This document shows, piece after piece, positions 17,618-24,174 of a DNA stretch of 64,000 nt. Position numbers and translations under genes: made by a program. Each line of letters begins with the position of its first letter. The first letter of the stretch is position 1. The DNA is from Candidatus Flexifilum affinis (GTDB taxonomy: Bacteria; Chloroflexota; Anaerolineae; Aggregatilineales; Phototrophicaceae): NCBI GenBank assembly GCA_016713325.1, contig JADJPJ010000089.1:321077-385076 (forward strand), written 5' to 3'. The notes beneath the pieces are model-generated. The model did no database searches. It was given only the letters and a program-made list of their open reading frames with translations, and had not been told where the DNA came from.

Positions 17618-18094
17618 ATGAACAGGCGTCCGCTGCTGGTGAGCGGCTTTGTTCTGGGCGTTGGCCTGGGCGGGCTTCTTGATGGCATCATCCTGCACCA
17701 GATTCTGCAATGGCACCACCTGGTGAGCAGTGTTTACCCGACCGACACACTTCAAGGGCTTGAACTGAATACCCTGTGGGATGGGCTGTTTCACATCGTG
17801 ATGTACGTCATCACGGCGGTGGGGCTGTTCTTGCTCTGGCGGGCCGTGACACGTCGCGGCGCTGTGCATTCCCCGCGGACGGTGATCGGTGCGCTTCTCC
17901 TCGGGGTGGGCAGTTTCCATGTACTGGACAGCGTCCTGAATCACTGGGTGCTGGGGATACACCACATCTGCTATGAACCGAACGCGGCGGCTTGCGATGC
18001 CGGCTTTTTCGCGCTGGGGATCGTCTTTCTGATCGCCGGCGGAGCGCTGGTCCGCGGGAATGACCGTAGAGCGAGGATCGAAATCGAAGACTAA
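17618..18094 (+). CDS. DUF2243 family membrane protein
   Basis: About 158 residues with four hydrophobic helices. The defining block is GLGGLLDGIILHQILQWHH, with a later HIVMYVITAVGLFLL helix and SFHVLDSVLNHWVLGIHH. The histidine-rich helices suggest metal or haem binding in the membrane, but no function is established for this family. I chose ATG 17,618 (MNRRPLL) as the start because the family begins here; the TTG at 17,570 would add a polar unrelated leader. It is the only plus-strand gene in this part and converges on the phosphoribosyltransferase gene 17 bases away. Confidence 0.8.
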   Translation: MNRRPLLVSGFVLGVGLGGLLDGIILHQILQWHHLVSSVYPTDTLQGLELNTLWDGLFHIVMYVITAVGLFLLWRAVTRRGAVHSPRTVIGALLLGVGSFHVLDSVLNHWVLGIHHICYEPNAAACDAGFFALGIVFLIAGGALVRGNDRRARIEIED

Positions 18095-18111
18095 CGCAAC
18101 CGGCGGAGCAA

Positions 18112-18768
18112 TCAGACCTGCGTGAACGGATCGCCGCGGGACCGCGCCAGCAGATCCTGCACCTCTTCATCGGACACCTGCTCGAAGTTGCGGTACCACA
18201 ACCCGACCGCGTGAAAGGGCTCTGGCGTCACCGCGCAGATCACCTGATCGACCTCATCGCGGAAAGCATCACACGACTCCGATGAGGCAATTGGCACACC
18301 AACCACGAGCCGTGCCGGCTCCTTCTGCTGGATCGCCAGCACTGCGGCGCGCATGGTCGCCCCTGTCGCCAGCCCATCGTCGATCAGAAGGATTGTGCGG
18401 CCACCAATCTCCGGCAGTGGACGGTCCCCTCGATAGAGGCGCTGCCGGCGCTCCAGTTCGGCGAGTTCGCGGTCAGTGATTGCTTCCAGCTCCGCGTCAG
18501 TCACCCCGAGCATCGAGATCAGCCAGTTGTTCAGGACACGCACGCCGCCGGTCGCGACCGCGCCAATGGCGAGTTCCCCGTGGCCGGGGGCGCCGAGTTT
18601 TCGCACCAGGAAGATGTCCAGCGGTGCGTGGAGGTGTTGGGTCACCTCCCAGGCGACCGGAACCCCTCCGCGGGGTAGAGCCAGGATCAGCACATCGCGC
18701 TGATTACGATAGCCGGCCAGATGTTCCGCCAGCAGTTTTCCGCCTTCCGTCCGGTCCTGGAGAATCAT
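18112..18768 (-). CDS. Phosphoribosyltransferase family protein
   Basis: A protein of 218 residues with the type I PRTase signature: the PRPP-binding loop ILLIDDGLATGATM and, upstream, ILALPRGGVPVAWEV and FLVRKLGAPGHGELAIG. The family of stand-alone proteins of this type usually sits beside dienelactone hydrolase or erythromycin-esterase genes in stress or dormancy clusters, and its true acceptor base is unknown. That context is repeated here: an erythromycin-esterase relic lies two genes upstream. Cytosolic. It leads or follows the group 18.1-19.9 kb, all on the minus strand with short gaps, probably one operon. Confidence 0.85.
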   Translation of the reverse strand: MILQDRTEGGKLLAEHLAGYRNQRDVLILALPRGGVPVAWEVTQHLHAPLDIFLVRKLGAPGHGELAIGAVATGGVRVLNNWLISMLGVTDAELEAITDRELAELERRQRLYRGDRPLPEIGGRTILLIDDGLATGATMRAAVLAIQQKEPARLVVGVPIASSESCDAFRDEVDQVICAVTPEPFHAVGLWYRNFEQVSDEEVQDLLARSRGDPFTQV

Positions 18769-18786
18769 CTGCGTCTCACCTATCGA

Positions 18787-19113
18787 CTATCGGCGCAGAG
18801 CCTTGATCAGCCAGGGGATCAGCGCGATCGTGCCGGGGCGGACGTTAGCCTTGCGAAAGGCGCCGATACTTCGAAAGGCGAGCGCGCTCATGACGCTCAG
18901 GACACTGGCGAAGCTCAGGAAGCTGGCAATACTGCCGATCGAGAACATGCTGCCGATACTGCCAATGCTGAGCACGCTCCCGACGCTGCCAATACTCAGG
19001 ATGCTGCCCACGCTGCCAATACAGAGGATACTGCCGCGGCTTCCGAGCGACAGAATGCTCCGCCGGCCAACGGGACGCGTGATGTTGTGTTTTTCTTCCG
19101 GGATCCAGCTCAT
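18787..19113 (-). CDS. Small SIGS-repeat protein
   Basis: A protein of 108 residues. Residues about 18-70 are near-perfect tandem decapeptides of the form SILSIGSVGS. At least five follow one another with G, S, I, L and V in fixed positions, then the pattern fades into SFASVLSVMSALAF and a basic tail. Nothing charged lies in the repeat block, so it should form a stacked beta solenoid or assemble into a polymer, possibly at a membrane. I recall similar uncharacterised small proteins in actinobacteria and Chloroflexota but no known function. The DNA repeat is visible as a 30-bp periodicity. It sits between phosphoribosyltransferase and esterase-relic genes. Confidence 0.65.
   Translation of the reverse strand: MSWIPEEKHNITRPVGRRSILSLGSRGSILCIGSVGSILSIGSVGSVLSIGSIGSMFSIGSIASFLSFASVLSVMSALAFRSIGAFRKANVRPGTIALIPWLIKALRR
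18925..19055. repeat. 30-bp coding tandem repeat in the SIGS gene
   Basis: On the plus strand, blocks of the form ACTGCCAATGCTGAGCACG recur about every 30 bases with small changes (ACTGCCGAT, GCTGCCAATACT, GCTGCCAATACA). They encode the decapeptide repeat. Such blocks can expand or contract by slippage. Confidence 0.6.
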
Positions 19114-19139
19114 GGTTTCGCCTTGATGTCGCTATCCTC

Positions 19140-19577
19140 TCATACGCCCCAGGGATAGAGTTCCGGCGGCTGGTGCACGTCCGCCTCGACCTGGAGAGGA
19201 TGCAGTGCGCGCGTCTCCTCCAGATTGATAGAGCTGTCGTAGCGGCGCGACAATGCCGTCGGCACATAGCTGCCGTCCCACTGTTCCAACGGGCGATAGA
19301 CGACACCGATTGCACGATGTCCTCGAACTTCATGGAACAGGGTATCCAGTGGGTGGGTCCGCGAAAAGACGAGCAGTCTGTCCGCAATCAACCGCTTGCT
19401 CAGGCGTGCCCGCAAAAGATGGTACTCGGACGTGACGTGGGTGGCTTCGCCAAGCAGTACGAAACGGGCATCGCCGATCTGGTCCATGAGCGGGTCCAGA
19501 TCGGCGCTCGTCTCCAAAGGATGGGCGGCCGTCCGGATCAGGGCGACCGCCGAGTAACCGGCATCTGCCTCAACCAT
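19140..19577 (-). pseudogene. Internally deleted erythromycin-esterase-family relic
   Basis: A frame of 145 residues that joins the two ends of an erythromycin esterase-like protein. The N-terminal part (LIRTAAHPLETS, GDARFVLLGEATHVTSEYH, RARLSKRLI) is followed at about residue 67 by C-terminal family sequence (RGHRAIGVVYRP, YVPTALSRRYDSSINLEET, ALHPLQVE, ELYPWGV). Full-length members have over 400 residues. The roughly 300 central residues, with most of the active-site histidines and acidic residues, are gone, although the frame is intact and GAGGTGAAGG precedes the ATG. In related genomes this domain accompanies or is fused to a phosphoribosyltransferase, which explains its place here. It is probably non-functional as an esterase. 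Confidence 0.7.
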
Positions 19578-19626
19578 CGTTACGCGCCTTCACCTCACGT
19601 CCGTAAGCAATCGGAAGCAGAAGATG

Positions 19627-19848
19627 TCAGGCTTCCCCTTCGCGCTCGATGCCGAACGCGATCTTGACGCTCACCCGCCGGCCGACGATCCGGTCGTTTT
19701 CGACTTCCGCGGTCTGGTTGGTGACCTCGATACCGCTGATGTTGCGGATGGTGCGGGAGGCTTCGCGCAGCGCCACCTCCACCGCATCCTGCCAACTGGT
19801 GGGGGATGTGCCTACCAGTTCAATGACCTTGGCGACCCGTGTGTTCAT
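19627..19848 (-). CDS. Dodecin family flavin-binding protein
   Basis: A protein of 73 residues matching dodecin throughout: VAKVIELVGTSPTSWQDAVE, ALREASRTIRNISGIEV and a final strand pair VSVKIAFGIE. Dodecins assemble into hollow dodecamers that store or buffer riboflavin or FMN in the cytosol. The usual tryptophan that stacks on flavin is replaced (ISGIEV), as in many non-halophile members. Start ATG 19,848 has GAGGAGG seven bases upstream. It is the first gene of the short minus-strand series down to the phosphoribosyltransferase gene. Confidence 0.88.
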   Translation of the reverse strand: MNTRVAKVIELVGTSPTSWQDAVEVALREASRTIRNISGIEVTNQTAEVENDRIVGRRVSVKIAFGIEREGEA

Positions 19849-19874
19849 GCAACCCTCCTCCTGAAATCTCCGTC

Positions 19875-19913
19875 CAATGCAACTGAGCAATGCAACTGAG
19901 CAATGCAACTGAG
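19875..19913. repeat. Three perfect 13-bp tandem repeats
   Basis: CAATGCAACTGAG is repeated three times head to tail without mismatch between the dodecin start and the TPP-enzyme stop. It lies in the dodecin promoter or leader region. It may be an iterated protein-binding site or a simple slippage product. Confidence 0.8.
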
Positions 19914-19938
19914 CCGCGATTCCTCCAGAACGTACAAC

Positions 19939-21726
19939 TTACAGGGAGGCTGTCGCGACGGCGTCGGCAATCTCCTGATAGAGCTGGCGGCTCACGCCGA
20001 CAGCTTCCGGGTCGCCCTTGCGCAAGGCGGCATAGTAGGCCTGTAGATGCTCCGCCGGAAGCTGTGGGGGGAGCGCGGCAGGAACATTCGGATCGGTATG
20101 GGCATCGATCACCACCGGGCGATTCGCCCGCAGCGCCTGATCCCAGGCCGACCCCACCGCATCCGGCGACTTCAGTTCAATCCCCATCAGGCCGAGACTC
20201 TCGGCATAGCGGGCGTAGGAAAAATCGGGCAGGGGCTGGGTCTCCTGGTTCTGCGGCATTTCCGCCTGCCGCTGCTCCCAGGTCACGAAGTTCAGATCGC
20301 CGTTGTTGAGAACCAGCACGATCAGGCGCGGATCCGACCATTGGCGCCAGTACTTGGCCACCGTCATCAGAACGTTGTTGCCGTTCATCTGCATCGCGCC
20401 GTCGCCGGCCATGGCGATCACGGCCCGATCGGGGTAGGCGAACTTGGCGGCCACCGCATAGGGAAGGGCGCTGCCCATCGACGCTAGGTTCCCCGACACT
20501 GAGGCCATCATACCTCGTCGAATTCGGAGATCGCGGGCGAACCAGGTGGCCGCGCTCCCGGAGTCGGTCGTCAGAATGCAGTTGTCGGGGAGTCGGGGCG
20601 AGAGCTCCCAGAAGACGCGCTGTGGGTTGAGCGGATCCGCCTCGTTGTGAGCACGTTCCTCCAGCACCTTCCACCAGTCCGCGACGCCCGCCTCAATCTC
20701 CTCGCGCCAGGCGCGGCCGGTCTTGTGATTGAGATAGCGAAGCAGGGCGCGCAGCGTCTGAGCGCTGTCGCCGATCAGGTTGATTTCCGTCGGGTAGCGT
20801 AGACTGACCATCCGTCCGTCGATGTCGATCTGGACGCCACGGGCCTGTCCTTCCGGCGGCAGAAATTCCGAATAGGGGAAGCTGGTGCCGATCATCAGCA
20901 GCGTGTCGCAGTTCATCATCAGGTCCCAGCTCGGCCTGGTGCCGATCACCCCGATCGAGCCGGTGACGAACGGCAGATCGTCGGGCAAGGCAGCCTTACC
21001 GAGCAGAGCCTTGGCCACCCCCGCACCCAGGCGCTCCGCGACTTCGATCATTTCGTCGGTGGCGCCCAGCGCTCCCGCGCCGACGAGCATGGCGACTCGC
21101 TGGCCCGCATTCAGGATGTCGGCCGCGCGTCGAATATCTTCTTCAAGCGGCACTGCGCAGGATGACAAAGCCCCATGTCCGGTAAAGACCGATCCATGCT
21201 CGCGGGGCATGGGCTGCATCTCTTCTTCCTGAATATCCTTCGGAAGAATCACGCAGGTCACGGTGCGCTCGGACTGGGCGATGCGCAGCGCGCGGTCAAT
21301 GACGGTGCGTGCCTGGGCGGGTTCGACGACCATCTGCACATAATCGCGGGCCATGTCCTTGAACAGCGACAGCAGATCGACCTCCTGCTGGTAGTCGCCG
21401 CCCATCGAAAAGCGTGCCGATTGGCCGACGATGGCCACCACCGGTTGATGGTCCATGCGTGCGTCATACAAACCGTTGAGCAGATGAATGGCGCCCGGTC
21501 CGGAGGTTGCCAGGCAGATGCCGACCTCCCCGGTGAACTTGGCATGGCCGCAGGCCATGAAGGCGGACATCTCTTCGTGCCGGACCTGCACGAATTCGAG
21601 CAGTTCTGTGTGTTTCTGCATCGCACCCAGGAGGCCATTGATGCCATCGCCGGGGTACCCAAAAATGCGCCTTACACCCCACTCGTGCAGCCGCTGAACG
21701 ATAAATTCGCCGACGGTGACAGGCAT
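19939..21726 (-). CDS. Thiamine-pyrophosphate enzyme (pyruvate oxidase/acetolactate synthase-like)
   Basis: A protein of 595 residues with the three-domain TPP-enzyme layout. The N-terminal PYR domain holds the activating Glu in VQVRHEEMSAFMA and the ATSGPGAIHLLNGLYDA motif. The central Rossmann-like domain contains RVAMLVGAGALG. The C-terminal PP domain carries the diphosphate/Mg motif AGDGAMQMNGNNVL. Overall it resembles PoxB-like pyruvate oxidases rather than biosynthetic acetolactate synthase, since no small regulatory subunit lies nearby. The product is likely cytosolic or peripheral to the membrane, acting on pyruvate or another 2-oxo acid. GGAGAGA precedes the ATG. It could be co-transcribed with the BON-domain gene upstream (140 bases). 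Confidence 0.87.
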   Translation of the reverse strand: MPVTVGEFIVQRLHEWGVRRIFGYPGDGINGLLGAMQKHTELLEFVQVRHEEMSAFMACGHAKFTGEVGICLATSGPGAIHLLNGLYDARMDHQPVVAIVGQSARFSMGGDYQQEVDLLSLFKDMARDYVQMVVEPAQARTVIDRALRIAQSERTVTCVILPKDIQEEEMQPMPREHGSVFTGHGALSSCAVPLEEDIRRAADILNAGQRVAMLVGAGALGATDEMIEVAERLGAGVAKALLGKAALPDDLPFVTGSIGVIGTRPSWDLMMNCDTLLMIGTSFPYSEFLPPEGQARGVQIDIDGRMVSLRYPTEINLIGDSAQTLRALLRYLNHKTGRAWREEIEAGVADWWKVLEERAHNEADPLNPQRVFWELSPRLPDNCILTTDSGSAATWFARDLRIRRGMMASVSGNLASMGSALPYAVAAKFAYPDRAVIAMAGDGAMQMNGNNVLMTVAKYWRQWSDPRLIVLVLNNGDLNFVTWEQRQAEMPQNQETQPLPDFSYARYAESLGLMGIELKSPDAVGSAWDQALRANRPVVIDAHTDPNVPAALPPQLPAEHLQAYYAALRKGDPEAVGVSRQLYQEIADAVATASL

Positions 21727-21866
21727 ATATCTCTCCGGAATTCAGAAACAAAGGAAGGGACGTGCCGACCCCATGGCCAGAGCGTCCCTTCGTTGTAAAT
21801 GCACAGTGAATGCACATATGCACAGGCGCTCCGGGTGCAGCAGATTCGGCTGTCGCCCTGAAGCGG

Positions 21867-22619
21867 TTACTTCTTGTTGCCGGTCAGGTTGTCGATACCC
21901 TCACGAATCTGCTCGCCCAGGCTCTGGTCGACCTTGATCCGATTGTGGACGTCCTTCACCCCCCACACTTCCGCGGCGACATCTTCGGCCATGCGCTTCT
22001 GATGGCGGTCCTCGACGCGGCCCTCCAGTGTGACCTCGCCATTCTGAACCGCGACCTGAATGTTGGTCGCGTCGATATCGCCATGCCAGGTCAGGCGGTC
22101 GTTGACATCCTCCTGGATACGGTCGTCGGAACGCGCGTAGCCCCGAGGGCCTCTTCCCCAAGAGCGGCCACGGCCTGTCTGACCCTGCACGCTGCCAGGG
22201 CTGTGCCGTCCATAGCTCCCCTGAGTATCCGACGTGCCGTATCCCTGATCGGAATTCCAACCCTGGCCGGAACGATAGCGCTCGCCGGCGCCGTACCCCT
22301 GGCCCGATCGATAACCCTGGCCTGAACCCGAAGACTGCGAACCGTAGTTGCGGTCGGAACCGTAATCCTGGCCCGATCCGAAGTTTCGGTAGTATTCTTC
22401 GTCTGGGGTTCTTCCGCGCTCATATGACCCGGAACCCGATCCCCAACCGCGGTTGGGCCAGTTCGAAGCGCGGCCAGATTCAGAGTCGCGACTCTGGCCG
22501 CGGCCCACCGGGCGCGTCCCGGATTCTCGCCGGTAATCGGCATCGCCCTCGGTATCAAAGTCTCGACGGCGCTCCCAGTCTTCATCACGATCGCGACGGC
22601 GATCATCGTAATCGGCCAT
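21867..22619 (-). CDS. BON-domain protein with low-complexity Gly/Ser/Tyr/Arg region
   Basis: A protein of 250 residues in two parts. Residues 1-165 are disordered and rich in G, S, R, Y and Q, with repeats such as GSGQGYRSGQGYGAGERY. Residues about 170-240 form a BON domain (RIQEDVNDRLTWHGDIDATN, QVAVQNGEVTLEGRVED, AEDVAAEVWGVKDVHNRI). BON domains bind phospholipid or other ligands in osmotic and cell-envelope proteins such as OsmY. No signal peptide or membrane helix is visible, so it appears cytosolic. The tyrosine/arginine-spaced composition resembles proteins that form condensates, which is inference. GGAGGATCAAC precedes the ATG. Confidence 0.8.
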   Translation of the reverse strand: MADYDDRRRDRDEDWERRRDFDTEGDADYRRESGTRPVGRGQSRDSESGRASNWPNRGWGSGSGSYERGRTPDEEYYRNFGSGQDYGSDRNYGSQSSGSGQGYRSGQGYGAGERYRSGQGWNSDQGYGTSDTQGSYGRHSPGSVQGQTGRGRSWGRGPRGYARSDDRIQEDVNDRLTWHGDIDATNIQVAVQNGEVTLEGRVEDRHQKRMAEDVAAEVWGVKDVHNRIKVDQSLGEQIREGIDNLTGNKK

Positions 22620-22812
22620 GTTGATCCTCCGTAATCCTTACGGTATCTCCAGTTCTACCCGCTCTGATGACGGAATGAATGACCCTAGGGGTTGAATTTG
22701 ACCTATCCAGGTGGCCCATACGAATGGTGTGGTCGCCAAATGTTATGGCCCATATGGATGAATGGCTTTGCGAAACTGTGGCAACGGCGAGACTTGAAAC
22801 CGTGTGCGGCTG

Positions 22813-24057
22813 CTACCCGGGTGAGGCGGCCGGTGCGACAGGACTCTTCTTCGGCGTTCGAAGGAAGAAGGCAAACATGGATACCGCAAACAGCCCCATG
22901 ACGCCCCAGAAGAGGAAGGGCGCGCTGAACCCGACGGTCGTCAGACTGTTGCCAATGGCGGGAGAGAAGGTTCCGCCCAGGTTGCGGATCATGTTGGCAA
23001 AGCCGATGGCCGTCCCGGTATAGAGCTGGCTCACACCGTCGACTTCGAGCACACTGGCGTTGAGGATGGCCATGAACGAGTCGAAGACAAAACCAGTCGC
23101 GCCAATCACCAGTACCACCATGGTGCCGTCGACGAACCCAAGCGACGTAATGCCCGCCGTGAGCATGAGTGCACCGGCGATCAGAAAGCCACGCCGCAGC
23201 CGCAGGCGGTCGGAGAGGATGGACAGCGGAATCACGGCGATCAGGCTGGTCAGGAAGAAGGCCGCCAGAGCACGGTCGGCATCCAGCGGTTCCCAACCGA
23301 TCGCCTTAAGATAAGTCGGAAGGTAACCGGTGAATCCCTGAATGCAGGCATGGATTCCCATCCCGCCGAGGCCAAGAATCCACACGTTGCGCAGTCGCAT
23401 GATCGCTGCCAGTCGACCCCCAAATGAGACATGGGGCAGGCTGCCCGAGCGCTGCTGCGCCTCCGGCGGGTGGACGATCACCCAGACCAGGCTGACCAGT
23501 ATCGCGATGACGCCGTAGAAGACCAGTACCTGCCTCCAACCGCCCAGCGCCGGGAGAATGACGCTGGTGCTGAGCAGAGGTCCGAGCGTCAGGCCGGCGG
23601 CGAACCCGGCGGAGATCACCCCGCTGGCCATGCCAAGCTGGTTGGCGGGGAACCACTGGCTGGCGACCTTGAACAGCATCACCGGGATGATCGCCTGGAA
23701 GATGCCGTAGGCCAGCGCCGTCAGCAGTAGCGTCGGCAGATCGACCGCGAAGCCGCGTATCAGCCCGAACAGCCCTGTGAGGAGGCAGGCCACCACCAGA
23801 GTTCGGCGCGTTCCGAAGCGATCGCCCAGGGTGCCGCCGACCAGCGCGAAGAAGATCCCGGTGAAGGAAACCATCCCCCAGACCATGCCGATCTCGACCA
23901 GCGTGAGGTCCAGGTCCGCGCCAATCGTGGCGAACAGTGGCGGAAGGGACATGTTGGGCAGTGTAAGGACGAGCAGCGGCGTCATGGCGCACAGAGCGAG
24001 CATGACCCACCGGTAGGCGGGGCTGGACTGCTTTGAAGCGAACCGGGTGAACGCCAT
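22813..24057 (-). CDS. MFS transporter
   Basis: A protein of 414 residues with about twelve hydrophobic segments. MFS motif A occurs between helices 2 and 3 (GGTLGDRFGTRRTLV) and a second copy after the central loop (SILSDRLRLRRGFLIAG). The N-terminus begins after a short polar stretch (MAFTRFASKQ). The ATG at 24,057 with AGAGG upstream is preferred to the upstream start at 24,117. This is a secondary transporter of the inner membrane; the substrate is not evident. It stands between the BON gene and the chimeric kinase gene, on the same strand as both. Confidence 0.88.
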   Translation of the reverse strand: MAFTRFASKQSSPAYRWVMLALCAMTPLLVLTLPNMSLPPLFATIGADLDLTLVEIGMVWGMVSFTGIFFALVGGTLGDRFGTRRTLVVACLLTGLFGLIRGFAVDLPTLLLTALAYGIFQAIIPVMLFKVASQWFPANQLGMASGVISAGFAAGLTLGPLLSTSVILPALGGWRQVLVFYGVIAILVSLVWVIVHPPEAQQRSGSLPHVSFGGRLAAIMRLRNVWILGLGGMGIHACIQGFTGYLPTYLKAIGWEPLDADRALAAFFLTSLIAVIPLSILSDRLRLRRGFLIAGALMLTAGITSLGFVDGTMVVLVIGATGFVFDSFMAILNASVLEVDGVSQLYTGTAIGFANMIRNLGGTFSPAIGNSLTTVGFSAPFLFWGVMGLFAVSMFAFFLRTPKKSPVAPAASPG

Positions 24058-24174
24058 CAATGAACCTCTGGAGCGCGTGATGCGAGGAATTCTACCGCAG
24101 TCCAGAGGGTGGACCACTACACCATTTACGACCAGGACTGAAATGGTATCACCAGGTGGAATCCCGCACTCCGG

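Noticed and set aside
18925..19055. CRISPR array suspected from regular 30-bp periodicity
   Set aside because: The repeats are contiguous without spacers and translate to a regular decapeptide inside an open frame, so this is a coding tandem repeat.
22777..22809. tRNA 3'-end-like sequence right after the MFS stop (minus strand GGTTTCAAGTCTCGCCGTTGCC)
   Set aside because: It resembles a T-arm and acceptor 3' strand, but the T-stem does not pair, there is one extra T in the loop, and no 5' half or anticodon arm exists upstream. At most a decayed attachment-site remnant; not listed as a tRNA.
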